A stretch of DNA of 63,611 nt from Pseudomonadota bacterium (GTDB taxonomy: Bacteria > Desulfobacterota > Desulfarculia > Desulfarculales > Desulfarculaceae), in the NCBI GenBank assembly GCA_018819925.1, contig JAHJPG010000069.1:1-63611 (forward strand), given 5' to 3'. The notes under the pieces are model-generated. The model had not been told where the DNA came from, ran no database searches, and saw only the letters and a list, made by a program, of their open reading frames with translations. Below are positions 9,242 through 18,851 of this stretch, in pieces. A program made the translations under genes and the position numbers. Numbering within the stretch: the stretch's first letter is position 1; every line of letters starts with the position of its first letter.

Positions 9242-9979
9242 ATGATCTACCCGAAGCCGCTTGTAAAGCCATCCGGCGACAGAGCCCTGCGCATCACATT
9301 TGGCGATGAACGCAGCCTCAGGGTAAACCGGCCCGTGCGGGCCTTGAGCCGCCTTATTGCTTCCGAAGCCCTGCCGGGCCTCCTGGAGATGGTGCCCACC
9401 TACGCCTCACTGACAGTGCTTTATGACCCCGATGCCATTGACTATGACGCGCTGGCCGGACGCTTGGAGGATTTGGCACGGCAAGCCAGCGAACAGGAAA
9501 CAATCGAAGCCAGCCCTAGGCTCTTGACCATTCCAGTTTGCTATGAGGGTGATTACGCCCCGGACATGGATTACATCTGCGACTACACCGGCCTTGACCG
9601 AAATCAAGTGGTGGGCCTGCACACCGCGGAAGCGTATTTTGTTTTTCAATTGGGATTTACTCCGGGCTGTCCTTTTATCGGTCCATTGCAGGAGCAACTG
9701 CACGTACCCCTGATGCAGTCGCCGCGGACGCGCACCCCCAAGGGCGCGGTCGCTATCAGTGTGGGGCAGACAGTGATTTATCCGCGGGCCACCCCTGGAG
9801 GCATGCGCATCGTGGGGCGCACCCCGGTCCAACTGTTTCAGCTTGAGCACCCCGACCTGACCTTATTCAAGCCTGGGGATCGCGTAAGGTTTAGAGCCGT
9901 GAGTGTTCAGGAATATAAGGCTATAGAGGCGCGGGCATCAGCCCTGTATGACGGTGTGGAGTCTCTGTCCCATGGTTGA
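9242..9979 (+). CDS. pxpB: 5-oxoprolinase subunit PxpB (KipI/allophanate hydrolase subunit 1 family)
   Basis: A 245-residue cyclophilin-like protein of the PxpB/KipI family. The C-terminal half shows the family's LGFTPGCPFIG, SPRTRTPKGAVAI and YPRATPGGMRIVGRTP motifs. With PxpC and PxpA it should form the bacterial ATP-dependent 5-oxoprolinase that opens 5-oxoproline to glutamate; homologues of these subunits also open larger lactams. It starts 10 bases after the aminotransferase stop and overlaps pxpC by 8 bases. Confidence 0.9.
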   Translation: MIYPKPLVKPSGDRALRITFGDERSLRVNRPVRALSRLIASEALPGLLEMVPTYASLTVLYDPDAIDYDALAGRLEDLARQASEQETIEASPRLLTIPVCYEGDYAPDMDYICDYTGLDRNQVVGLHTAEAYFVFQLGFTPGCPFIGPLQEQLHVPLMQSPRTRTPKGAVAISVGQTVIYPRATPGGMRIVGRTPVQLFQLEHPDLTLFKPGDRVRFRAVSVQEYKAIEARASALYDGVESLSHG

Positions 9980-10949
9980 AGGCCTCTCAATCCCTTACAT
10001 CAAAGTATTGCGCCCCGGCGCACAGAGCTCTTTGCAGGATTTGGGACGCCTCGGATATCAGAGCCTCGGTATCGCCGAGGCTGGGGCCATGGATCGCTAC
10101 TCGCTGGTGCAGGCAAATCGCCTATTGAACAACCATGACAATTCGGCGGCCTTGGAGATTACCCTGGTTGGCCCCAAGCTACGCTTTGAGCGAACGGGCA
10201 CCTTTTCTCTGACCGGGGCCGACCTCTCCGCCCAACTGGACGGCCACCCTTTGGCGCCTGGTAGGGTATATAGAACCGAGCCCGGTCAAGTGCTGAGTTT
10301 TGGACCGAGGATCAACGGCATGCGAGCCTACTTGGCGGTGCCCGGCGGATTCGATGCTCCCTTGGTCCTGGGTAGCCGTTCCACTTACGTTTATGCAGGC
10401 TTCGGTGGTCTTGAGGGCCGCGCGCTCACGAAGGGCGATGTGCTCTCTTGTCTGGTCGAGCCAGAGGTTGGCCAAGAACTCACGTCTCTGCCAGAAAGCT
10501 TTTTGCTCCCCCCTGACGGTCCTCGAGTATTGCGGGTAATCATTGGCCCGCACGAGGACCGCTTTACCAAAGAAGGTATCGAGACTTTTTTTGGGTCGTC
10601 GTTCGAGGTAACGAGTGAATCCAATCGCATGGGCTATCGGCTGGAAGGACCTCGCATTGGACACACCGACGGCCCCATAGTGGTTAGCGAGGCTACTCCG
10701 CTGGGCGCGGTGCAGGTGCCAGGCCAAGGCCAGCCGGTGCTACTGCTCAGAGAGCGCGGAACTACCGGTGGCTATACCAAGATCGCCTGTATTATCACCG
10801 CCGATATCGACCAAGTGGGCCAAGCCACTCCTGGCAGTCGGATCAGCTTCCGGCTGGTGGGACTCAAACAAGCGCATCACGCGGAAAGGGAGCGCTGGCA
10901 GTCTTTGGATTCCTGGCGGCCACGAATCGAAAAGAAGGGTGTGAAATGA
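9972..10949 (+). CDS. pxpC: 5-oxoprolinase subunit PxpC (KipA/biotin-dependent carboxyltransferase family)
   Basis: A 325-residue protein with the AHS2/KipA signature: KVLRPGAQSSLQDLGRLGYQ at the N terminus, GAMDRYSLVQANRLL, and near the C terminus RERGTTGGYTKIA. The ATG at 9972 overlaps the pxpB stop (ATGGTTGA) and fits the family N terminus better than an ATG 24 bases upstream. The stop overlaps the pxpA start. It partners PxpB in the ATP-dependent activation of the lactam. The order B-C-A is the common gene order. Confidence 0.9.
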   Translation: MVEGLSIPYIKVLRPGAQSSLQDLGRLGYQSLGIAEAGAMDRYSLVQANRLLNNHDNSAALEITLVGPKLRFERTGTFSLTGADLSAQLDGHPLAPGRVYRTEPGQVLSFGPRINGMRAYLAVPGGFDAPLVLGSRSTYVYAGFGGLEGRALTKGDVLSCLVEPEVGQELTSLPESFLLPPDGPRVLRVIIGPHEDRFTKEGIETFFGSSFEVTSESNRMGYRLEGPRIGHTDGPIVVSEATPLGAVQVPGQGQPVLLLRERGTTGGYTKIACIITADIDQVGQATPGSRISFRLVGLKQAHHAERERWQSLDSWRPRIEKKGVK

Positions 10950-11725
10950 GCGTGATTGATCTGAACTGCGATCTGGGTGAAAGCTTCGGTCCTTACAGTA
11001 TGGGTTATGACCGTGAGGTGATGGAACATATCACCTCCGCCAACATAGCCTGTGGTTGGCACGCCGGAGACCCCATGGTCATGGATTGTACCGTTGAAAT
11101 GGCCAGTGAACGGGGGGTTAGTGTAGGCGCTCACCCCGGGTACCCGGACATGCTCGGCTTTGGCCGCCGCCACATGGATTGCTCACCTGATGAACTAAAA
11201 AATTACGTAATTTACCAAGTTGGTGCACTTGATGCCTTCTGTCGGATACACGGCGTAACGCTCAACCACGTCAAACCCCACGGTAAGCTTTATTTGGATT
11301 GCCTGGATCGCCAACATCAGGCCCGGGCTATCGCTGAGGCTGTATATTCCTACAACCCACGTCTCATATATGTAGCCTTTGCAGGCGCCCGAGGTGAGGT
11401 GATGCGTAAAGTGGCCAGTGAGGTGGGGCTCAAAGTGGCGTTTGAGGCTTTTCCTGATCGTGCCTACACTCCCGAGGGGCTGCTAGTGCCTCGTGGGGTG
11501 CCTGGCGCTGTGGTCACTGACCCATCAAAGGTGGCTGAGATTTCTTTAAGAGTGGCGACTGAACAAAAGATGATAGCCTCCGATGGCACTGTTATAGATT
11601 TGGAAGCTCAGACGCTATGCGTACATGGTGATACTCCTACCGCTCTGGAATTGGTGCAATCGATACGCAACGCATTGGTCGCCAATGGGGTGGATGTGGC
11701 GCCCATGTCCAGTTTTTTGGACTAA
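10946..11725 (+). CDS. pxpA: 5-oxoprolinase subunit PxpA (LamB/YcsF family)
   Basis: A 259-residue TIM-barrel-like protein of the LamB/YcsF family. The N terminus shows the diagnostic DLNCDLGESFG, followed by NIACGWHAGDP, VGAHPGYPD, and later HVKPHGKLY. ATGA overlaps the pxpC stop. It is the last gene of the cluster that begins with the GntR regulator; the next DNA is a decayed thiM. With an aminotransferase and a solute importer in the same operon, a lactam broader than 5-oxoproline is plausible but unproven. Confidence 0.92.
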   Translation: MSVIDLNCDLGESFGPYSMGYDREVMEHITSANIACGWHAGDPMVMDCTVEMASERGVSVGAHPGYPDMLGFGRRHMDCSPDELKNYVIYQVGALDAFCRIHGVTLNHVKPHGKLYLDCLDRQHQARAIAEAVYSYNPRLIYVAFAGARGEVMRKVASEVGLKVAFEAFPDRAYTPEGLLVPRGVPGAVVTDPSKVAEISLRVATEQKMIASDGTVIDLEAQTLCVHGDTPTALELVQSIRNALVANGVDVAPMSSFLD

Positions 11726-11862
11726 TCTTGCCGGACAGATATCAGCCTGGCGGACCCCCAAGAGGCTGCCGCCGAGTTGCCGTGCGCCTTGCTTGGTTAG
11801 AACTAAACCACGAACCGCCGCCTTTTTCATGACTGGTCCTGTTAACTCACGTGAGAGACATC

Positions 11863-12546
11863 ATGGAGGCTTTGGCCCAAAAAGCGGCGGAGTGCCTGGT
11901 CAGGATCCGCGAGAAGCAATCGCTGGTCCACAACATCACCAATTTTGTGGTCATTAACTCCACGGCTAACGCTCTGCTGGCCTGCGGCGCTTCTCCGGTG
12001 ATGGCCCACGCCAGGTAAGAGGTGGAGCAGATGGTCTCATTCGCCGGGGCACTGGTGCTCAACATGGGCACCCTGACACCGCCATGGATCGAGTCCATGC
12101 TGCTGGCCGCCAAAAAAGCACGTGCCCTGGGGGTGCCAGCGGTTCTGGAGCCGGTGAGCTCCAGCGCCACCGAGCTTTGCACCCGCTCCAGCCGCCGCAT
12201 CATCGATGAGGCCGGGGCGAGAGTGGTGCGCGGCAACGCCTCCGAGGTGCTCTCGCTGACCGACAACGCCAGCCGGACCAAGGGTGTGGATTCGGCCCAC
12301 AGCGTTGATGAGGCCTCCCAGGCCGGGCGCGACCTGGCCCTGGCCACCGCCGTCATCGGCGCGTTTTTGGCCGTGGAGCCCGATCCCCTGGAGGCCACTG
12401 CGGCGGCCCTGGCCTACGTGGGCCTAGCCGGTGAGAGAGCCGCGGCCGTCTCCAGCGGCCCCGGCAGCCTCCAGGTAAATCTGCTGGACGCCATGTACAA
12501 TATTTCTCCCGCCGATCTGGCCCAGGGGGCCAATATCCGCGCCTAG
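11863..12546 (+). pseudogene. thiM: decayed hydroxyethylthiazole kinase (thiM)
   Basis: The frame from ATG 11863 starts with ThiM-like sequence ([21 protein letters not shown], then SPVMAHA) but meets TAA at 12016-12018 in place of an expected Glu codon. The same frame continues with clear ThiM sequence (LVLNMGTLTPPWIESM, VVRGNASEVLSL, KGVDSAHS). Near 12334-12345, at a tandem CTGGCC, roughly 45 residues appear to be missing: the VAVTGAVD...TGTGC segment that carries the catalytic Gly-Thr-Gly-Cys motif. The C terminus (VIGAFLAVEPDPLEA, SSGPGSLQVNLLDAMYN) is intact. A nonsense codon plus loss of the catalytic motif means it cannot make active kinase. The 137 bases before it (11726-11862) hold nothing recognisable. 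Confidence 0.85.
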
Positions 12547-12548
12547 CC

Positions 12549-12782
12549 TGGTGGCTGCTTACCGGCAAGACGGTGTGGACCAAGGGCGAGGAGCCCATGC
12601 GGTTCCTCTTTGAGAACGAAACCGGCCTGATGGAGACCACCTTTTTCCCGGCGGCCTATCGCCGCTTCGCCGTGATGCTGGACTGGGAGCGGCCCTATCT
12701 CCTGGAGGGCAGGGTGGAGGAGAACTTCGGGGCGGTGACGCTGAATGTGGAGCGGGCTAGAAGGGTGGGTGAGTTTAAATAG
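12549..12782 (+). pseudogene. C-terminal fragment of DNA polymerase III alpha subunit (dnaE-like)
   Basis: Immediately after the thiM remnant a 77-residue open stretch reads WWLLTGKTVWTKGEEPMRFL, then ETGLMETTFFPAAYRRFAVML and RPYLLEGRVEENFGAVTLNV. This matches the OB-fold near the C terminus of DnaE-type polymerases, normally over 1,000 residues long. No start codon with a ribosome site is present and the rest of the gene is absent. It is most simply the tail of a deleted or partially transferred polymerase gene. The family identification is from remembered motif similarity only. Confidence 0.7.
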
Positions 12783-13003
12783 GCGGTAAGGTTGCCAGGC
12801 CAAGCCCCGACGTCCAGGGCAATAGCGGCCAGGGGTATGGGTCCCGGGGGCTCCCAACTTTGGACAAAGGCCCAGAGGGTGATCTGTGGGGGATATCCTG
12901 TTTTAACAACCTGGCCGGGTAGGCCTACAAACCTGGCCTCATATGAAGCTCTGGTCAAGGAGGGGGTGCTTCGGCTAGAATGGGTTAATTCTTGGAGAGT
13001 GAG

Positions 13004-13522
13004 ATGATCACCTTCGCCGCCGGCCCGCGCGGCCTGTTGACGTTGAGCTTGGCCCTTCTGCTGCTGGGCCTGGCCTCAGGCTGCGCCACCGTGAGCACGG
13101 AGCTGGAAAAGGGCTACCATGCCCTGGCCCAGGAGGAGTACTACGTCAAGCGACCGGGCAAGCTCTGGGCTCGGCCCGACCGCGGCTCCTCCGAGCGCGG
13201 CTACGCCCTCCAGGGCGAAAAGGTGGTCAAGCTGGAAGGCGACGTACGCGGCTGGAGCAAGGTCAGGGTGGAAGGCCGCCAAGTGGAAGGCTGGCTGCCC
13301 GCCGCATCCCTGTCCAAGAGCCCGGTGAGCCCGGCCCGGTCCACGCCAGCGGCCAGCCAGCCGGCCGCCCCGGCCAAGGCCCCGGCTGCAGCCAGCCCGG
13401 AGCCGGCCAAGAGCGGCTCCATCCTGTCGCCGTCCTCGGCCGAGGCCTCCGAGGCGCCTCCGCCCAAGAGCGAGACTGCGCCCAAGCGCCATGCCGACCC
13501 CAAGAAGTTCGAGCCGCTCTAA
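13004..13522 (+). CDS. SH3-domain lipoprotein, Pro/Ala-rich C terminus
   Basis: A 172-residue predicted lipoprotein. Residues 1-24 form a signal peptide ending in the lipobox LASGC. Residues about 40-100 resemble a bacterial SH3 domain (YYVKRPGKLWARPDRGSSER, GWSKVRVEGRQVEGWLPAASL), often a peptidoglycan-binding module. The rest is a low-complexity Ala/Pro/Ser-rich tether. The ATG at 13004 follows GGAGAGTGAG. A possible promoter lies at TGGTCA (12952)/18 bases/TAGAAT (12976). It converges on the DUF389 gene. The 200 bases upstream hold no gene. Function is probably envelope-related; no partner is evident. Confidence 0.7.
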   Translation: MITFAAGPRGLLTLSLALLLLGLASGCATVSTELEKGYHALAQEEYYVKRPGKLWARPDRGSSERGYALQGEKVVKLEGDVRGWSKVRVEGRQVEGWLPAASLSKSPVSPARSTPAASQPAAPAKAPAAASPEPAKSGSILSPSSAEASEAPPPKSETAPKRHADPKKFEPL

Positions 13523-13538
13523 TATTCCAACCTAAATT

Positions 13539-15236
13539 CTATTTGGCGGGAGCCTGGCGCTCCCGTGCCGCTTGCTGTTCGCGGATGAAGCGTTCCCGGG
13601 GCAGGGACCGCCGGTCGGTTACCACCAGCTCGGCCCGCGACCAGGCCAGCAGCTTGACCGGCTGGCCCATCAACTCGGCCACCTTGTGCTCGGCCTGGTT
13701 GATCTGCATGGGGCTGATCACCGTGGGTCCATAGACCTCGGCCCGCACCTGCCAGTGGTTTTGGTCCCAGGCCGCGTCCAGGTTGGTTACGTAGTACACC
13801 CCCGAGGCCTCCAGAGCCTGCCGGGCCAATTTGGCCACCCGCCGTGCGCGGGGGTCCTGCTGACCGAAGTGGGCCCCGCTGAGCAGAATGCGCCCCCGCG
13901 AGGTCACATCCACCGGCACCTGGCACTGCACCAGCAGGCGCAGGCCGGGCTCCTTCAGCCGCTTTTGGATGGCCCCCTCGAACTCGGCCACCTCCTGGGC
14001 CAGCAGCGGGCGAGGGGTCTGCACCGTGGCCAGGATGACCGGATCGCCGGCCAAGTGGAGCAGATCCACGTCCAGGAGCAGGAGGTGGGGCCTGGAGCTG
14101 AACATCTCCCGGAGTATCTGCTCCGAGGCCTGGATGCGCTGCACACTGGGGTCCACCTTGTCGCTGAAGATGCGGCCGTCAAGGGTGGGGTTGACCACCG
14201 CGCTGGTGGTGCCGGTGGAGGAGATGTCCTTGGACAGGGCATTGCGCACCACCAGGATGACCGGGTTCTCGACCTTTTTGGCGATTTTTTCCTGCATGCG
14301 TCCCACCCTGTCTGGTGGGAAGACCTTGGGGGTGCGCACCACGGCCAGCACGTGCATCTTGCCTTCGATTTCCTTGTGCATGGCCCGCACCAGGGAGGTG
14401 TTGGGCTCGCTGCGCAGGGACTCGGCGAAGACCTGTTCGATGATCTTGCTGCGCTGGCGCTGTTCCAGCATGGTGGCCATGGTGTTGGTGAGCACCACCG
14501 CCACCAGGGCGAAGCCCAGGCCGGTGAAGGTCAGGCGGCGCAGGAGTTGCTTGCGGGTTATCTGGCCGTGGCTGGTGGCCAGTCCGGCGATGATGAAGGC
14601 CAGGGCCGAGACCAGCAGGATGGCCAGGAAGTTGGCCGCGAAGAGCAGAAAGGCCCCCCAGGCCCCGGCAAAAGCGCCCATGGCTATGCATAGGCCGCAG
14701 GTGGACAGCGGCGGCACGATGGCCGTGGAGATGGCCACCCCGGGCAGCACCGGGCTGATGCGCTCGTCCAGCACCGCCAGGGTGCCGGCCAGCCCGGCGA
14801 AGACCGCCACCAAAAGATCCAGCAGGGTGGGATAGGTGCGCGCCAGCATCTCGCTGGTCACGTCCTGCACCACCGGCAGGGCGCCGAAGACCGTGCCGAA
14901 GGCCACGGCCAAAAACACCCCGCCGAACTCGGCCCGGAAGGCCTGGGAGAGCAGGGGGGTGTCGCCGCGCACCATGCCCAGGGCGATGCCGAAGATGGGG
15001 GTCATCAGGGGCGAGACCAGCATGGCCCCGATGACCACTGCGGCGCTGTTGGCCACCAGGCCCAGGCTGGCGATGAGCGTGGCCGCCGAGATCAGGGCGT
15101 AGTAGCCCAGGGCCGGTGTGGAGCCCACGGATATCTCGTTGATGATTTGCTTGCCCCTGGCCTCGGATACCTTGAAGCCCTTCCAGGACAATAACTGGTT
15201 CAGCAAGCCGCGGGAGAGGCGCTCGTTGTCGGCCAT
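13539..15236 (-). CDS. DUF389 domain membrane protein (TIGR00341-like)
   Basis: A 565-residue protein. The N-terminal half (about residues 40-260) has at least six hydrophobic segments with the DUF389 motif LVANSAAVVIGAMLVSPLMT and the repeated pattern around GVAISTAIVPPLSTCG. The C-terminal half is soluble and contains a repeated OsmY/BON-like alpha-beta pattern (LLLDVDLLHLAGDPVILATV; YYVTNLDAAW). The biochemical role of this family is not established. It is flanked by decayed housekeeping fragments on both sides and shares no operon with them. Confidence 0.85.
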   Translation of the reverse strand: MADNERLSRGLLNQLLSWKGFKVSEARGKQIINEISVGSTPALGYYALISAATLIASLGLVANSAAVVIGAMLVSPLMTPIFGIALGMVRGDTPLLSQAFRAEFGGVFLAVAFGTVFGALPVVQDVTSEMLARTYPTLLDLLVAVFAGLAGTLAVLDERISPVLPGVAISTAIVPPLSTCGLCIAMGAFAGAWGAFLLFAANFLAILLVSALAFIIAGLATSHGQITRKQLLRRLTFTGLGFALVAVVLTNTMATMLEQRQRSKIIEQVFAESLRSEPNTSLVRAMHKEIEGKMHVLAVVRTPKVFPPDRVGRMQEKIAKKVENPVILVVRNALSKDISSTGTTSAVVNPTLDGRIFSDKVDPSVQRIQASEQILREMFSSRPHLLLLDVDLLHLAGDPVILATVQTPRPLLAQEVAEFEGAIQKRLKEPGLRLLVQCQVPVDVTSRGRILLSGAHFGQQDPRARRVAKLARQALEASGVYYVTNLDAAWDQNHWQVRAEVYGPTVISPMQINQAEHKVAELMGQPVKLLAWSRAELVVTDRRSLPRERFIREQQAARERQAPAK

Positions 15237-15386
15237 GGTCGGCTCCTGGCCTGGCCGCGGGTCGGGCGGGCAGAGATGGGGCGAGCAAGGCGGTGCCGGC
15301 GGCCGGGCCGGCTGGCGGGGCCGCCCGGCGGTCCCGCGTTGGGTGGTCAGCAGGAAATTATTCTACAACGCCGAAGCCCCGCCGGG

Positions 15387-15502
15387 CTACGGCAAAGCCG
15401 CGCTCTTGATCTCCAGCACCTTGAGCAGGTTGGTGGTGGCCGAGAGGCGCCCATTGGTGAGCTGTTGGTGACGATGACGTGGTCGCCCTTGCCCGCCAGG
15501 CC
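15387..15502 (-). pseudogene. C-terminal fragment of pyruvate kinase with frameshift
   Basis: On the minus strand one frame reads GLAGKGDHVIVTNSSPMG and, after a one-base shift near 15450-15456, the next frame reads GRLSATTNLLKVLEIKS before a stop at 15387. Together these match the last strand-helix unit of pyruvate kinase (GDxVxVTxGxPxGxxxTTNLLKV). The rest of the enzyme is missing. The surrounding gene-free stretches (15237-15386 and 15503-15659) hold nothing else recognisable. Confidence 0.65.
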
Positions 15503-15659
15503 CGGGGACGGCACACACCCCCCGAGTGTGCCGGGCCATCCGCTCGATTCAGCTCCGTCCCTAGGCGCGGAGCAAGATATGAGCCTTTTTCGGCCCTTGG
15601 GCCTCATTCCGGCCCCCAACTTGGAAGGCCGGGATGAGGCATTTCAAGTGCATTTCAGG

Positions 15660-17128
15660 TCATGCCCCTTGGTCCTCGGGCTCTTTTAGCACCGGATGGC
15701 GGGCAGCGGCCACCTCATCCAGACGCCCCACCGGCGTGGTGATGGGCGCGGCGTGCAGGGCCTCGGGGTCGCCGGCCGCCTTGTCGGCGATGCGCCCCAT
15801 GGCCGCGATGAAGGCGTCCAGGTTCTCCAGGGCCTCGGTCTCGGTGGGCTCGATCATCAGGGATTCCTTGACCACCAGGGGGAAGTAGACCGTGGGCGGG
15901 TGGAAGCCCTCGTCGATAAGCGCCTTGGCCACGTCCAGCGCGGAGACGCCGTAATCGGCCGCCTTGTCCTCGGCGCTGAACACCACCTCGTGCATGCATG
16001 GGCGGTTGAAGGCGACCTCCCACTTGTCGCCCAGCTTCACCCGCAGGTAATTGGCCGCCAGCACCGCGTCCTCGCTGACCTCCTTGAGCCCCTCGCCGCC
16101 CAGGGCCAGGATGTAGGCGAAGGCCTTGAGGCACACCCCGAAGTTGCCGTAGAACGGGGCCACGTACCCGATGGAATTGGGATGGTCGTAGTTGAGGAAC
16201 AAGGTGCCATCGGCGCGCATCTCCACCCGGGAGATGGGCAGATAGTCCATCAACTTCTCCACCACGCCCACCGGCCCCGCGCCCGGGCCGCCTCCGCCGT
16301 GGGGGGTGCCGAAGGTCTTGTGCAGGTTCAGGTGAACGATGTCGAACCCCAGATCCGCCGGCTTGGCGTAGCCCATGATGGCGTTGAGGTTGGCCCCGTC
16401 GTAGTACATGATGGCGTCGGCCCGGTGGGCCGCTTCGGTGATCTCGGCGATGTGCGGGTTGAACAGGCCCAGGGTGTTGGGGTTGGTCATCATCACCCCG
16501 GCCACCTCGTCGTTGAGCTTTTCCTTGAAGGCCACCGGGTCCATGACCCCGTCCTTGGAGGGCACGGTCACCACCTGGTAGCCCGCGATGGCCGCCGAGG
16601 CCGGGTTGGTGCCGTGGGCCGAGTCGGGCACCAGCACGATGGACTTCTGGTTGCCCTTGTCTTTGTGGTAGGCGGCCATGAGCATGATGCCGGTGAGTTC
16701 GCCGTGGGCCCCGGCCAGGGGCTGCATGGTGAAGGCGTCCATGCCGGTGATCTGCTTGAGAAGCTGCTCCAGCTCGTACACCACCCTGAGGGCGCCCTGG
16801 GCCAATAGCCCGCCCCGCCGAAGCTGGGGCAGCAGCGGATGCAGACCGGCGAAGCCGGGCAGCCGGGCAGCCCATTCGGTGAACTTGGGGTTGTACTTCA
16901 TGGTGCAGGAGCCCAGGGGATAGGTGCCCACGTCCACCCCGAAGTTCATGCGCGAAAGCAGGGTGTAGTGGCGCACCAAGTCTATCTCCGCCACCTCGGG
17001 CAGCTCGGCGGGCTTCTCCCGGCGCAGTTCCGGGGGGAGTTGGCTCAGTTGGCAGAAGCGCTCATCCACCCGGGAGCAGGGCAGGGAGGCCGCCCGGCGG
17101 CCGGGCCTGCTTTTTTCAAATATGGTCT

Positions 17129-17132
<4 letters not shown>
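15660..17132 (-). CDS. gcvPB: glycine dehydrogenase (decarboxylating) subunit 2
   Basis: A 490-residue P-protein beta subunit of the two-subunit type. The PLP lysine is in HLNLHKTFGTPHGGGGPG near residue 270; other conserved segments are YPLGSCTMKYNP and MQPLAGAHGELTG. With GcvPA it decarboxylates glycine and passes the aminomethyl group to lipoyl-GcvH. Its ATG overlaps the gcvPA stop by 4 bases. It ends the gcvT-H-PA-PB operon. In an anaerobe the system may run oxidatively or in the reductive, CO2-fixing direction; the sequence does not say which. Confidence 0.97.
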
Positions 17133-18448
<1,316 letters not shown>

Positions 18449-18452
18449 TTTC

Positions 18453-18851
18453 TCACTCCCCTTCGGCCATGAGCAGGCGGTAGGCCGCGGCGTCCATGAG
18501 GTTTTCCAACTCGGCCCGGTCAAAATCCCCCAGCTTGACCAGCCAGCCCGCGCCGTAGCAGTCCTGGTTGATAAGCTCGGGCGCGTCCCCCAGGGCGGAG
18601 TTCACCTCCACCACCACCCCGCTGAGAGGCGCGTAGACGTCCGCCGCCGTCTTTACCGATTCCACCACGCACATCTCGCCCATCTGCTCCACCTCGGACT
18701 CCGGCTCGGGCAGCTCCACGTAGGTGATGTCGCCCAATTGATCCTGGGCGAAATCGGTAAGCCCCACCACGGCCAGGTCTCCCTCCACCCGCAGCCACTC
18801 GTGTTCCTTGGTATAGTAAAGACCCTCGGGCGCCTTCTTGACTTCGCTCAC
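18453..18851 (-). CDS. gcvH: glycine cleavage system H protein
   Basis: A 132-residue lipoyl carrier. The lipoylated lysine lies in the classic ESVKTAADVYAP segment (about residue 66), and the N-terminal YYTKEHEWLRVEGD is diagnostic. It shuttles the aminomethyl group from the P protein to GcvT. ATG overlaps the gcvT stop by 4 bases, so the two are translationally coupled. No lipoate ligase or dihydrolipoyl dehydrogenase gene is nearby. Confidence 0.97.
   Translation of the reverse strand: MSEVKKAPEGLYYTKEHEWLRVEGDLAVVGLTDFAQDQLGDITYVELPEPESEVEQMGEMCVVESVKTAADVYAPLSGVVVEVNSALGDAPELINQDCYGAGWLVKLGDFDRAELENLMDAAAYRLLMAEGE

Noticed and set aside
13572-14835. Two long plus-strand open frames opposite the DUF389 gene
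   Set aside because: They are antisense shadows of a GC-rich gene with clear membrane-protein coding on the minus strand; residue composition is abnormal (His/Gly/Gln-rich).
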